DNA from: Biomphalaria glabrata
Lineage: Eukaryota; Mollusca; Gastropoda; Planorbidae
Length of the DNA stretch: 64,000 nt
Direction of reading: 5' to 3'
Assembly (NCBI RefSeq): GCF_947242115.1
Contig: NC_074727.1
Span: 27,787,842-27,851,841 of the forward strand
Shown here one piece after another: positions 1-11,084 of this stretch; positions within the stretch are counted from its first letter, which is position 1; each line of letters begins with the position of its first letter. Under the pieces are notes generated by a model. That model worked only from the letters and a program-made list of their open reading frames with translations. It was not told the origin of the DNA and ran no database searches. The position numbers and the translations under genes are program-made.

Positions 1-760
1 ATTCTTTTTAGAAGTTCTAATTATTTAGAAAAAGTAGTGATAATTTGCTGGATTGTTTGATATGCATGATTAGATTGCATTGTTTTGGTTTGTATGATTA
101 GATTGAAGTTTGTTGCATTGTTTTGGCTTGTATGATTAGATTGTGGATTGTTTGTCTGCCAATGTTGTTTTCATGTGTTGTGCTGAATTTTGTATTTCAA
201 CATTTGAATACAATATTTATTGATCAGTATCTTGAAATGTTTTTTTATTGATTGATTGAAAGTGAGGCTCATCACAAAACAAGTTGACAGCTCTATGGTC
301 ACATTTCTGGCCACTTGATGCAAGCTACGTAACCCAAAGAATATTAGTATTGCTTATGGTTAATTCACTACCACTCACTTGGCCATAATTCCCTAGAATT
401 CACTTGAGCCTAACCCTCTAGAATTCATTTGACCCTACTCTTAGAGTATGCTTATCTAAAATCATGGTGCAACTAGCCCACTTATAATGATAAAGCCATA
501 TGTACTACAGACTACTAGAAAGACTTTTTGTGTAATGCTGGCAAAATTAGAGCCATTAAACAACACATGTAAGTTAAATAAATATTCTCACTTCACACAC
601 AGCTTAGATTGTCTACTTTCTTTCAGCTAAAGAAAACTTCTCACATCTCACACAGCTGATAATATCTGTTCAAAAAGAACTAAATGAAACTGATCATAGC
701 AGATAACATTGTACCGGTATAATCTCACTCAGACAAGTAAATGAAATTTAACGCATACAA
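1..760. other. AT-rich intergenic sequence, nothing recognised
   Basis: No open frame of note, no RNA gene and no clear repeat is visible. Short near-repeats of tgtatgattagattg occur around 60-140. The stretch is probably intergenic or intronic. Confidence 0.5.
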
Positions 761-769
761 GGCCACCAG

Positions 770-960
770 CCATATTTAGGACGAACTAATTTCCAAAGAC
801 ATCTTCTGTAGGCAACTTGCATGTGGCACAAGAAAAATTGGTCGCCCAACCTCCATTACGTAATCAAACGGGAGCTTAAAACAGTGGACATCAATTTGTC
901 ACATCAATGAAGATCTAGCCCTAGCCCGATCTCTCTGGAGAGAGGCAGTAGAGTAATGAG
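770..960 (+). mobile_element. LINE 3' coding remnant
   Basis: Translated in shifting frames, this stretch resembles the extreme C-terminus of the RT proteins seen later in the window: a GRPT-like segment, then LKTVDIN, then EDLALARSLWREAVE ending at a stop near 955. The reading frame is broken by small indels. It is a short, 5'-truncated, decayed LINE 3' end. The minisatellite begins immediately downstream. Confidence 0.5.
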
Positions 961-968
961 TTGAGCTC

Positions 969-1690
969 TGGAAGAAAAGAAAGCTGCTTCATCTACCACC
1001 AAATCAAACGGAAGAAAAGAAAGCTGTTTCATCTACCACCAAATCAAATGAAGAAAAGAAAGCTGTTTCATCTACCACCAAATCAAATGGAAGAAAAGAA
1101 AGCTGTTTCATCTACCTCCAAATCAAATGGAAGAAAAGAAAGCTGTTTCATCTACCACCAAATCAAATGGAAGAAAAGAAAGCTGTTTCATCTACCTCCA
1201 AATCAAATGGAAGAAAAGAAAGCTGTTTCATCTACCTCCAAATCAAATGGAAGAAAAGAAAGCTGTTTCATCTACCTCCAAATCAAATGGAAGAAAAGAA
1301 AGCTGTTTTATCTACCACCAAATCAAATGAAGAAAAGAAAGCTGTTTCATCTACCACCAAATCAAATGGAAGAAAAGAAAGCTGTTTCATCTACCACCAA
1401 ATCAAATGAAGAAAAGAAATCTGTTTCATCTACCACCAAATCAAATGGAAGAAAAGAAAGCTGTTTCATCTACCACCAAATCAAATGAAGAAAAGAAAGC
1501 TGTTTCATCTACCACCAAATCAAATGAAGAAAAGAAAGCTGTTTCATCTACCACCAAATCAAATGGAAGAAAAGAAAGCTGTTTCATCTACCACCAAATC
1601 AAATGGAAGAAAAGAAAGCTGTTTCATCTACCACCAAATCAAATGGAAGAAAAGAAAGCTGTTTCATCTACCACCAAATCTAATGCTACT
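969..1690. repeat. 39/40-bp minisatellite, about 18 copies
   Basis: Tandem copies of a unit built on agaaaagaaagctgtttcat followed by ctaccaccaaatcaaatgg. Units are 40 bp, or 39 bp when one g is lost. Because 40 and 39 bp units alternate, the reading frame shifts between copies, and several overlapping lysine-rich open frames result. These are not genes. The array follows a LINE 3' end directly, so it may have grown from the element's tail. Confidence 0.93.
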
Positions 1691-1879
1691 GCACAACAGT
1701 CACATGAAAAACGAGCGACTAAATGAGGCCCCAATGAAAATGACAGTAGTAAAGAAGTAATTTTACACTACCTTTATTCAAGTCACAACTTCGCGGAGGG
1801 TGGAACCTGGACACAGATCTCAAATACGGCTATAACGATTTTTCTAGAAATGTAACAGTTGATGTGCATCGCTGAGAGA

Positions 1880-2720
1880 AGTCTTATTACAGACACAGAC
1901 ATTTGGCAAAGAGAAGTCTTATTAGCTCGTTGGACCAGACACAGACATTTGGCAAAGAGAATTAGAGGAATTACAGAAATGGGAATCAAATTGGAGCTTG
2001 TCTTTCCACCCAGAAAAAATGTCAGTTATTAAGAGTAACCAAAAAAAACTAAAACAAATAAATTCCACTTATCTTATTCATGGCAAACAAGTAACAGACT
2101 AAAAACGCAAAAATACCTAGGTGTTATAATAAATAAAAAAATATCATGGAATCACCATATTGATAAAACTTAAAAAGTCAAACAAAGCATTAGGGTTTAT
2201 TTTAAAAAATCAAATAAGAACATAAAACTAAAATGTTATTTAACCTTGGTTAGGCCAATAATAGAATATGCATCCTCTGTTTGGGACCCCCCTCAATTCA
2301 AGAAAATATTAAGAAACTGGAACAGACTCAAAATAGAGCAGTGAGATTCATAACTAACGGATATTCACATTTGACTAGAGTAACACCTTTAGTAAAATCA
2401 CTAAATTTAGAAAGCCTTCAGGAGAGAACTTAAAAGTAAAGTAGCAATTAAAGACCTACCAATTAAAACACTGAGCCATATATAACCTTCAAAAACAATA
2501 TCTAATAAAATACCCAGAAAGACACAAGGATAAAGGCACATTTCTCGTTACATATGCAAGGACAAATTTGTACAAATTCTCCTTTTTCCCTAGTGCTATT
2601 AGAGCATGCCTGAGCCACCCAGAAAAATCAGTGACTTAAATTGTCAGAATTGAAGTCATTGGTTACCATGCATGACGTATATAAGATAAGAAAGACAACG
2701 AGAATGGAGTTGCCCTCATC
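1880..2720 (+). mobile_element. Jockey-like LINE fragment (RT palm/thumb and 3' tail)
   Basis: Translation gives recognisable RT pieces: a WQRELEELQKWE stretch, LSFHPEKMSVIKSN around 1990-2035, then KYLGVIINKKISWNHHIDK at about 2110-2170, followed by the usual IEYASSVWDP and NRAVRFI segments. The frame is interrupted several times. The 3' tail contains a gtcattggttaccatgcatg word and a short ataagataag tail that recurs at 15465-15594 and 36691-37145, so three copies of this family lie in the window. The copy is 5'-truncated. Confidence 0.75.
1885..1960. repeat. Local duplication of a 40-45 bp LINE segment
   Basis: The words cagacacagacatttggcaa and gagaagtcttatta each occur twice within about 80 bp, at about 1890-1920 and 1935-1960. 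This is a small tandem duplication at the start of the LINE fragment. Confidence 0.6.
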
Positions 2721-3290
2721 TTATCCAATTTGTGTGCTATAACTTTTCCTTGCACATCGCCATTCAAGTTAGTGCTGAAGTGCTGGGCTCTAGCTTGTGC
2801 ACTGTTAGATAGATCCCGGCCTCTATCAACTAGGCCTACTAACTAGCGAGTCCAGATCAACCAAACTAGATTTAGAATCTAGATCTATAATCTTGATCTA
2901 GGTTATTATTCATTGACATTGGCAATAATAAAAAAAAATTTCCATTGCCCTTACTCTTGGTCTTATACTTAGAGTCGATGTCTTAGTTTAACCTTGGTAT
3001 TAGGCCTAGATGTGCACTAGCGCGTCAGTTCAACGCCGCTTGTGTTTACGCAATAAATGGAGTTCCTAATATGTCGCTTCCTCTTTAACACTTGTTTAAT
3101 ATTTATAAAACACAACATGGTGCCACAGTGCCAGAGTAAAGCTTTAAAAAGCTGTCTATAAAAATAATGGCTTCTTTTTTTTTTGAGCAATCAATCTTGA
3201 ATTGGAATGCAAAAGATCTATATCAAGAGTTTTGAAGATTTCAACAGCAGGTGAGCTTTTGTTTCAAAGGACCGTTAGCTGGTGCAGATA
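2720..3290 (+). mobile_element. Possible LTR end, primer site and gag start of a gypsy-like fossil
   Basis: An aataaa at about 3050 is followed by a sequence ending aacacaaca at about 3118, then a TGG-starting candidate primer-binding site (tggtgccacagtgcc). A short open stretch at 3167-3260 with LNWNAKDLYQEF-like wording resembles the start of some mollusc Ty3/gypsy gag proteins. The left LTR boundary was not found. It is a broken remnant and the assignment is tentative. Confidence 0.35.
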
Positions 3291-3935
3291 GTGCCCGGCG
3301 TTCCAGTACCACCTCATCGTGGTCGTCGAGTGAACACCCAGCTCTTCAGGGGTGTGGCCAAGGGTAGGCCTACAGGTTGCTTGCTACCTGCTTTCCCGAG
3401 AGAGAGAGAGAGAGAGGAGAAATTTTAGAGACCGTTTTTTTCAACGTTCGTTACCAATGCCATCGGCGTGGCGACTTAGTGCAATGCCGGTGTTTCCGGA
3501 AACACTGGCCCCGAGGTCCCCCAACGTTAACGGCGCGCTGTATCGTAGAACGCTGGGCTCCGTTCTTTTCGTCCCCGTACCTAACCTTGCAAGTCAGATA
3601 CAGTGATTACTAGGTTAGCCATGTTCCTCCACTCTGTGGGAGGCGGAGACGTGGCTGTTTTAATTTTACATTGATTACCTGGCCTTTAAAACCTGTAATC
3701 AAAAACCAGTTCCACTACATTATTTTACAATGGGTGCCCGCCCTTTGTGGAGTGGTCAGCCACGACTTGACTGACCACCTCGCAAAAAACCGCGGTCGCA
3801 ACTGCGCTCGAGCATGATGAGCCGTGCACATACCAAAGTGTACGATCCCTGGCCGACAAACGTTTGTTGGCACTTTGGTACGATGGCTGGGATTCTTCGA
3901 ACAAGGGACGTGAGCAATGAGTAGACAAAGACAAA
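3290..3935 (+). mobile_element. Probable LINE 5'/coding remnant, GC-richer
   Basis: GC-richer sequence with a (ga)n run at 3400-3420 and short cysteine-containing open frames (about 3377-3613), leading directly into the recognisable LINE C-terminus at 3936. No domain could be named with confidence. Confidence 0.35.
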
Positions 3936-4330
3936 AGAGATGCATGGTGGCAACTTAATCGTGCGGAACAGGCGGTCCTAGCCCAGTTCTGGGTCGGACA
4001 CTGTCCAATTGGTGCTTACCTCGGACGGTGGAGGGAAAACTACAACACACGGTGTCGCCACTGCATGGAGGACGATGAAACAATAGAGCACATTCTTTAC
4101 GAATGCAGAGTTCTGCACGAAGGACGATTGGGACAAGGATTTGATAGAGAGATAACTGGTACATGTCCGACACAGAGGCTGTCCTTGTACGGGGACAAGG
4201 ATTGGATAGAGAGATAACTGGTACATGTCCGACACAGAGGCTGTTCTTGTACGGGGTCAAGGCGACCTTAAAACTCACTGCTCCCTACCTCTCATGTGCT
4301 CTAAGGGAGTAATTCTCAGTATGGTTCGTT
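3936..4330 (+). mobile_element. LINE C-terminal zinc-knuckle fragment
   Basis: Around 3945-4150 the translation reads LAQFWVGHCPIGAYL, then CRHCMEDDETIEHILYEC, the C-x2-C...H-x4-C knuckle found after the RNase H domain of I/Jockey-group LINEs. A degenerate RNase H end (GNE-like) lies just upstream. A copy of the same knuckle type ends the LINE at 9.06 kb. A 67-bp tandem duplication sits at 4133-4260. Confidence 0.65.
4133..4260. repeat. 67-bp tandem duplication
   Basis: Two adjacent copies containing gatagagagataactggtac and atgtccgacacagaggctgt, differing at a few positions, inside the LINE 3' remnant. Confidence 0.85.
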
Positions 4331-4651
4331 ACTAATGGGGTTTCTAAATCGGTTGCTAGCTACTGATGGATGAGCAGTCAGCAAGTGTAAAAGTGCAATC
4401 AAAGGGTAATGTCCAGCCCCCCCCCCCTTCGTGGGGCCCCTGTGCAACGGTGAGTAAGAGACTTACGGGTTCTCCGAAAAGCGGATAGCGCTGGAACCAA
4501 ATTGAGGGTTAACCGGGATCTCCTGGGTCCTGGCTGATTCGCGGGTCTGTCTTTGAGCAAAGACTGGACTGACTGGCGCGACCTTAGCGGGTTGTGTCGG
4601 GCGGTCTAGTTGGCGTCCAAGAGCTAGGCTCTATCTAGCCCGTTCCCTGGT

Positions 4652-5260
4652 GTGCTAGTGGAGGAATTCGCCGCGATAAATGGTAATTCCAATACTGGGA
4701 ATGTCAAGAAACTATTTTTGCCAAACTGTGATGGTCATAGCTTAGGCAGGTTCTTCCTTGTCCTCCATGGTGACATGAGTATAGGCCATGCACCCTGCTG
4801 CATAGGAGAAGTAACTAAGACCGCCAACGGCCTTAACCATACATCAATGACAAGTACAGACATGAATAAAAGCGGGCACAAGCAGACCCGAACAGGCTCC
4901 GCGTTCCGGGTAGTGGGCGACAGGCCTGGGCACGAAAAGTCCACTACTAGTCGTCCCGCGACCTCGATGAGGGGGAATTTGTCAGGTCGCGAAAAATGGA
5001 TTAAAATTCCTCCACAAAAGTCCTCTTCTCAGCCTACACTGCATTCGTACCTCCTTCGGAGGTCCGATACGAACAAGGTTGTTGGACGTCAGTCACAACC
5101 TCCTGTCGATAATGTTATGCGCCAGGCCGAACTGACTGGAAGCGATTTAGTGACGAGAGCCCACAGCTCTCAAAATAATCATTTAGACACTAGTGGGATT
5201 CAACCCACCCCAGTGACTAAGCCCATTAACACTAGGTCCCTTTTGATAGGTCCCTTTTGA
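4652..5260 (+). CDS. LINE ORF1-like frame, no recognised domain
   Basis: A 202-residue open frame, Ser/Thr/Asn-rich and basic, that overlaps the first codons of the endonuclease frame at 5257 by four bases. Its position upstream of the endonuclease is that of a LINE ORF1. I see no CCHC knuckle, coiled coil or RRM in it. It may be a decayed ORF1 or an upstream part of the same polyprotein. The GC content is higher than in the flanking host DNA, as in the rest of the element. Confidence 0.5.
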   Translation: MLVEEFAAINGNSNTGNVKKLFLPNCDGHSLGRFFLVLHGDMSIGHAPCCIGEVTKTANGLNHTSMTSTDMNKSGHKQTRTGSAFRVVGDRPGHEKSTTSRPATSMRGNLSGREKWIKIPPQKSSSQPTLHSYLLRRSDTNKVVGRQSQPPVDNVMRQAELTGSDLVTRAHSSQNNHLDTSGIQPTPVTKPINTRSLLIGPF

Positions 5261-5700
5261 TTCTACAACTCAACATCAGTGGGGTAATCCCCAAGTTGTT
5301 AGAGCAAATCTCTAAACTCCTCCACACGAGAGGTCCAATTGACGTAGTAGCACTACAAGAGACTAACAAGCGAAAGTATCAATGGCTATACAGCATTGAA
5401 ATGCAAGTGCACAGACTGCTGGGGACTGATAACCTACCTACAACTCCCCGGTCCACGGGCGTGCCGACGCCATCACCCTCGAGATTCACAAACAAGGGCA
5501 AAAATTTACGGTAAGTAATTTGTATAATCCCCCCCCCCCCAAGCATGAAATCGGCCTAGAAATTGACAGCACAAATATCAATTCTCAAAATGTCATCGCG
5601 GACGATTTCAATGCAAAGTCTCCACAGTAGGGCTATGACGTAACTGACTCGTCAGGACATAAATTACATGAACTGCTTGTCAGGTGGGTTTAGTCGCTTA
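5257..5700 (+). pseudogene. LINE endonuclease N-terminal part
   Basis: The frame opens with ILQLNISGVIPKL and HTRGPIDVVALQETN, the N-terminal motifs of APE-like LINE endonucleases with the catalytic Glu in QETN. The clean frame stops at 5514, and further endonuclease wording (ADDFNAKS) appears in another frame near 5590-5630. The domain is interrupted by foreign sequence from about 5700. Confidence 0.65.
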
Positions 5701-6369
5701 GATAGGGTATGATAGTACGGTCCCGGAACCCCACCCTGAACAGTGTAATGCAAGACCCAACCCAACAGGTAATAACATACAGGAATACAAGCACCAAATA
5801 ACCGTTAGTCAACTAAACGGTAGTTACTAAAAGCCAATTGTTCAACAAGAACACTGTTAATGTAACAATAAGTGAACTGACAATAGTTAACAACCCAAGC
5901 GGAAATTTAACAATTTAATGAACAGATCACATATTATGATAAAATTGATGAAGTCTGAATGGTAGTTACAACAGTAAGTACACATAATAAAACAATTTAC
6001 AATAGTTCCAACACACCTTAAAATACACAGTTAAATAGGGTTCGCAACGCCCTTACAGACCAACCACTTCCTCCATCTCCTCAACGATAGCTAAGATCGG
6101 CTCCAAGGGCGGAAAGGCGACACACTTTCCCACAGCCCAAGCCTAACACCCCTTACAACGGGGAACCAACAAAACCAGCTACCCAGCTAACCAAAGAAGA
6201 TCTCTCTCTCTCTCTCTCTCTCTCTCTTGCGGGAACTAAGGATGGCGTAAACACACACACACACACAATATTCTAGACAACAAAACGCACTTTAAAAAAA
6301 CTACTTCCTATACGCTAAAACACCAATATTAAATGCAAAGAAAACTTCACGCGCACGACACTCCTCAAT
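5700..6369. other. Insertion of unknown type inside the LINE endonuclease
   Basis: AT/AC-rich, non-coding sequence with a (ct)n run at 6200-6227 and (ac)n at 6251-6268, lying between two parts of the endonuclease domain. No terminal repeats or target-site duplication could be defined. It could be a solo LTR or a DNA element. Confidence 0.4.
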
Positions 6370-6377
6370 AGCACAAA

Positions 6378-6668
6378 CATAGACATAAATAAATAGACTG
6401 GCCGATTAAAGAGTTTTATGAAACAAAAATTTGTGACTTGCAATTTTGTGTACTTTATTATACAGCATTTATGAGCAGTATAAAAGTTAAGCATTCATAT
6501 CTATTTCAGCCATAACCTATATAAGTATTACAATAGTTTTGTTTAATCTCTAAGAATGAAGATCATGCAACTTTTCATAATTCGGAAATCCGAATACAAT
6601 AGATATACATGTTTTCAAGTTACATGAAGTTACTTCCTTCGGCCAGTCTATATTTTTTTACGTCTATG
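6378..6668. mobile_element. 291-bp MITE with long inverted ends and 8-bp TSD
   Basis: The left end reads catagacataaataaatag then actggccga. The right end is its near-perfect inverse (tcggccagtctatattt then tacgtctatg), giving inverted repeats of about 30 bp. The element is flanked by the perfect 8-bp direct repeat agcacaaa at 6370-6377 and 6669-6676. No coding capacity. An 8-bp duplication fits P or hAT superfamily transposition; the CATAGAC terminus leans towards P-like, but this is inference. Confidence 0.85.
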
Positions 6669-7605
6669 AGCACAAATCTCTTTTGCTTACAAAATAAACA
6701 TACTCCCCCAACATTATTTCATACTGGTAACGGCAGCCAATCCAAACCTGACCTTACTCTTATAACTTCGAATTCAGAATCCAATACTCAATTTTAGGTT
6801 CTGGACGACATAGACAGCGATCATAGGCCCTTATTAATCACAATTGCCCCTCTCAGAGGCCAGGGGTGTAGCCCCAAAAGTACCACGGAAGTGGAGTTAC
6901 ACCAAGGCGAACTAGCTAGCATATGAGGCAGCAGTCGACACTGTCCTAATGAACTTAGCGGTGGAGGAAAAAGACGTGGACATTATATGGCGAAATAACA
7001 GCGGCAATGTTGGGTGCGGCCAAGAGGTTTTTCCAACGGACGCACCCTGGTGTCAGGCAGAAGCGTGTGTGGTCTCAGGATTTGAACAAGCTGGTCCTGA
7101 GACGCAAGCAGGCCCGGAGACCGGCGGGAATACAATAGGCTCTGTAGAGCAACGAGTGAACTGGCCCGACGCGTCCGGTCGGACCATTGGAACGCTGCCT
7201 GTGCCGGGATGCATCTTCGGGACTCATCGAAAGCATGGCGTCTTCTACGAAACCTTGAGGCCAAAGACACAGCGCGAACGGCTGCCCCTTTATTCACGCC
7301 CGGAGGGTCAGTCTCAACGTTAACCAAAATGGCCGACTTGCTAAATCGACACTTTGCTTAAATTAGCGAGTCCGAAAAGAAGACAGCCATGTCCAAAGCC
7401 CTCAATAAAAAACGTAAAAGACTCGAGATTAGCCAGATTAGCCTGAAAGCCAAGCAACGTGCAACGCGCCCTTCTGTCGTGCTGAGCTGGACAGAGCGAT
7501 AGCTAAGTGTAAAAACCGAAAAGCTCCTGGGCCAGACAAGGTTACCCCTGAGATGGTAAAACATCTCGGTTCGGGGGAATAGCAAGAGGTAAACTCATAG
7601 AGTTT

Positions 7606-8535
7606 ATGAATCGAACCTGGGCAGAGTCCAAACTGCCCGGGGCCTGGAAGAGTGCTATCATTGTACCAGTCCTTAAGAAGGGCAAAGACGCGACTAACGT
7701 GGAGTCCTACAGACCCATTTCACTAACCTCAACTCTTGGCAAAATTGCCGAACGCATGGTTAACGAGCGGCTAGTTTGGTCCTTTGAGATTGCCGGTATC
7801 CTGGCGCCAAAACAGGCCGGTTTTAGGACAGGCTTGAGCCCGATCGACCAGGTCACAATATTCGCACAGGAGGTGGCTGATGGGTTAAAGAGGTCCGAGA
7901 GCACATATACACTATTCATAGACATAAAATAAGCTTATGATCACGTGTGGAAACAAGGTCTCTATCTTAAACTTAGAGTCATGGGTGTACGGGGAAAGAT
8001 ATACAATTGGATACAATCCTTTCTGTCTGGGAGGAGCACACGTACAAAATACCAGCACTCCCTTAGCAAGCCAAAACAACAACTTAATGGCCTGCCCCAG
8101 GGCTCTGTCCTCTTCTACACACTTTTCATGGCCTATCTTAATGATTTGCCCAGCTCACTGCGGTCAAAGAAACTGCTTTATGTGGATGACATTGTCCTCT
8201 GGTCAACCGGGAAGAAAGCCGACCAAATGCAGGCGGCAATGCAAGCAGTCCTCCAAACCAACTCCTCGTATTGCGAAAAATGGCAGATACAAATCAATGC
8301 TGCTAAAACGACCTGGTCCCTGTTCAGCCTGGGAATCGACATTCTTAAGGCTCCATTCGAGCTTCAACTCGGTGGGCTGCGACTCCAACGTGAAAACACG
8401 CCAAGATATCTAGGGGTGACCCTGGATAGAAAACTGTCAATGCTCCAGCACGTTCAGGAAGTCGAAAGAAAAGCCTCGGAGAAGTTAGCGTTACTAAGAA
8501 AGCTGGCCAGCACAAAAGTGGGGTGCCAAAGCTGA
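7606..8535 (+). pseudogene. LINE reverse transcriptase domain (I/Jockey group)
   Basis: Contains the ordered RT blocks: LPGAWKSAIIVPVLKKGK, YRPISLTSTLGKIAERM, APKQAGFRTG, TLFIDIK (the catalytic Asp of block A is in FID), GLPQGSVLFYTLF and LLYVDDIVLWS, then YLGVTLDRKLS. A stop codon at 7930-7932 falls just after block A and the frame then continues at 7945. It copied the element's RNA at the target site; it is now a fossil, readable through most of its length. Confidence 0.85.
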
Positions 8536-8536
8536 C

Positions 8537-9064
8537 ATGCTACGCACACTGTACTTAGGGGCAGTTAAATCGCAAATTGTGTACAGCTATACAGTTCAGG
8601 TATATGCTAGTAAAACAACCCTCGAATCACTCGATCGAGTACAGGCACAGGCACTTAGGTTCATTTGTGGCACCTTTCGGACAAGCCCAACAAACGCTGC
8701 TGAAATCTTAACTAACGTGGCCCCATTAAACTTAAGGAGGGAGAGGGCGGTACTCACGGCTTATAAGCGTTATAAAAGGGGCAACTCTAAGCTACTTACC
8801 ACAATCTTAGTAAACCAGTGGAGAGAGAGGAACCGCATTAAAATGCGATCGTTCCTACACATTGCGGTCAATTTGTCTAAAACAGCTGGGCTCTCCATTG
8901 TTGGGGTATACTTTGCCCGGTTCCGCCCCAACTATGACTCCCGATGCCGTCACTGTGGAGAGAGCGTCGAAAAAGTGTCGCATATCTTGTACGAGTGTCC
9001 CCAGCTCCGAGAGCTATTGGGGGGGGGGGGGCGTGTCTCAGCAGTCACTCTATTTGTATGGTAA
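8537..9064 (+). pseudogene. LINE RT thumb and C-terminal knuckle
   Basis: Opens with MLRTLYLGAVKSQIVYS, continues with LDRVQAQALRFICGTFRTS (typical thumb wording of I/Jockey LINEs) and ends with CRHCGESVEKVSHILYEC, a C-x2-C...H-x4-C zinc knuckle. It is separated from the RT frame by the stop at 8535, so the polyprotein is broken here. A homologous knuckle lies at 4050-4110. Confidence 0.75.
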
Positions 9065-9460
9065 CTAGGGGTGTATGGGGTATCTAGGAGGGGTAGCACC
9101 TCTAGTGGACAGGCAGTCGTACCCTCTTTTTGAGGGTAGCTTGGCTCACTCTTGGTCCCCACTCGGTACCCAACTCTCACCTGTGGCTCCCAGAAGCTGT
9201 AGCATGCGCAGCGGCCACACCCCGGAAACGGCTTTGACTGGCCGGCTAAACCAGGTAGAGGGTATCTGACGTGTCCATGGCACTCAGTACATTGAGGTTC
9301 TGTCAAACCTAGCATGTGAAGTCTGGACTTGGCGGCCTGTGCGTAACGTCACAAAACTAGACTAATCGGACAGAATGGCAAGTACCAGCACAGTGCTGTT
9401 GAGTACTCAATAGCAGGACAAGACACACAGAAAGTCTCTGGTCATCCACTGCACCCAAAC
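9065..9460. other. LINE-to-LINE junction, nothing clearly recognised
   Basis: GC-richer sequence between the knuckle of the first LINE and the 5' leader of the next. No domain or RNA seen; probably 3' UTR of the upstream element. Confidence 0.35.
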
Positions 9461-9803
9461 TTGTCCCCGGACGTCTTGACCAAATCTTGCTTCCGGAAAA
9501 GGACGGGCTTTAGGGCGAGAGAGTGAGGTCGACGTGTTGCGCGAATCCTCCTCACTTTAATCCAAATCCCAGCGCAAGTCACTTGTCATCCCCCCCCCAA
9601 CACAACCAAACCAAAGTCCTGTGGCGACAGGCAAGCAGTGAAGCGGTAGGTGTGGGCACACTGGAAGCCGTAGCTGCAACCCTGCACACAGGCGGCTCAG
9701 GCCATATGGTCGTTCACCACTGACATAGAGCAGCAGTGGAGTCCGGCAGCCCCCTGAGTGGCTGAGCAGCCCTATTTAGGAGTGCACTGCTCACCTCCAT
9801 AGC

Positions 9804-11084
9804 ATGAGGACAGGGCTAGAAAAGGTGCCCCAAAAATTGCCTGCTCAAAACTACCCTAGCCAGCCTACCGCAGTTGGCGGTCGAAATTCAAAGAAAAAGA
9901 CGAGGATAGTTCCTCTTACCATAGGCGCATGGAATGTGCGCACACTACTTGACAACGACACATCTGATAGACCACAAAGACGAACTGCACTAGTAGCCAG
10001 GGAGCTCCACAGATACAACATGGACATAGCAGCACTAAGCGAGACTCGGCTTGCAGATGAAGGTGAACTCTGCGAAAGAGGAGCTGGATATACTTTCTTC
10101 TGGAGAGGTAGAAGCACTGAAGTACGACGTGAATCTGGAGTCGGCTTTGCCATAAAAACATCAATAGTATTTAAACTATTCAGGCCTACCAAAGGAATTA
10201 GTGATAGGCTCATGACCCTAAAGCTGCCTTTACAAAATGGAAAGAAACATATTTCCATTGTTAGCTGTTACGCACCCACCATGACCAACCCAGATGATGT
10301 CATAGCAAAGTTTTACGAAGAACTAAACTCCACCTTACTTGATATTCCAAAAACAGAAAAGCTACTCATTCTCGGTGACTTCAACGCAAGAGTCGGCTCT
10401 GACCATCACATCTGGAAAGGAGTCTTAGGCAAATTTGGGATAGGTCAATGCAACAGCAACGGATTATTACTACTCCAGACCTGTGCTGAACACAAGCTGC
10501 TCATATCGAACACAATATTCAGTCTCCCAATGAGAAAGCGAACTTCCTGGATGCATCCCCGCTCAAGACACTGGCACCTCATAGATTACGTCATCACCAG
10601 ACAATCTGACCGTCAGGACATTCGTGTCACCAAATCTTGCTGTGGGGCAGAATGTGGAACAGACCACCGCCTCATCATCACAAAACTAAACATTCGTATC
10701 CAACCAAAGAGACGTCCGCAAAAATCAAAACCCCTAAAAAGGCTAAACACGGCCAGCTTAGCAGATGACAAAACTGAAAAGTCGCTTGCAGATGCGATAG
10801 AGAACTGCCTCAAGTCCACCGTTCTAACTGAATCAAATGTAGATAAAAGCTGGGAATGCGTCAAAGAAGCTATCTATGGCACAACATTAAACATACTCGG
10901 TCCTATGGAGAGAAAGCATCAGGACTGGTTTGATGAAAACAGTACTGAGATCAGAAAACTATTAGACGAAAAGCACAAGCTCCACAAATTGTGTCTGAAC
11001 AACCCAAACTCCCAATCCACTAAAGATGCATTCACAAACATCCGCAAAAATGTGCAAAAAACAGCTACGCCAAATGCAAGATAG
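9804..11084 (+). CDS. LINE AP endonuclease domain and linker (frame-broken polyprotein part 1)
   Basis: 426 residues. The APE-type endonuclease motifs are all present in order: IGAWNVRTLL near residue 40, AALSETRL (catalytic Glu) near 80, VSCYAPT, LILGDFNARVGSDH, RKRTSWMHP, HLIDYVITRQSDRQD and CGTDHRLI (catalytic Asp-His). The enzyme nicks target DNA to prime reverse transcription. The ATG at 9804 follows a leader typical of the element, so the N-terminus is probably complete. The frame leaves the polyprotein near 11080 and coding continues at 11084 in another frame. There is no sign of host use. Confidence 0.8.
   Translation: MRTGLEKVPQKLPAQNYPSQPTAVGGRNSKKKTRIVPLTIGAWNVRTLLDNDTSDRPQRRTALVARELHRYNMDIAALSETRLADEGELCERGAGYTFFWRGRSTEVRRESGVGFAIKTSIVFKLFRPTKGISDRLMTLKLPLQNGKKHISIVSCYAPTMTNPDDVIAKFYEELNSTLLDIPKTEKLLILGDFNARVGSDHHIWKGVLGKFGIGQCNSNGLLLLQTCAEHKLLISNTIFSLPMRKRTSWMHPRSRHWHLIDYVITRQSDRQDIRVTKSCCGAECGTDHRLIITKLNIRIQPKRRPQKSKPLKRLNTASLADDKTEKSLADAIENCLKSTVLTESNVDKSWECVKEAIYGTTLNILGPMERKHQDWFDENSTEIRKLLDEKHKLHKLCLNNPNSQSTKDAFTNIRKNVQKTATPNAR

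Larger units (their letters stand above)
4420..9064 (+). mobile_element. I/Jockey-group LINE, degraded, with internal insertions
   Basis: A long non-LTR retrotransposon in the plus sense. 4652-5260 is an ORF1-like frame without a recognised domain. 5257-5700 starts an APE-type endonuclease (VVALQETN; then ADDFNAKS), and its end appears only after an insertion, at about 6710-6840 (KPDLTLI, then DIDSDHRPLL). 6850-7600 is a broken linker. 7606-8535 is reverse transcriptase, with YRPISLTSTLGKI, QAGFR, FIDIK, GLPQGSVL and the catalytic YVDD (about 8178-8190). 8537-9030 is the thumb and a C-terminal CRHC...HILYEC knuckle. Stops such as the taa at 7930 and several frame changes make it inactive. RNase H was not seen between thumb and knuckle. 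Confidence 0.8.

Noticed and set aside
961-1760. Several overlapping Lys-rich open frames up to 175 codons
   Set aside because: They are translations of a 39/40-bp minisatellite in different frames, with no domain and no codon constraint.
4652-5260. 202-codon frame as a host gene
   Set aside because: It lies directly upstream of a LINE endonuclease with a 4-bp overlap and has no host homology that I recognise.
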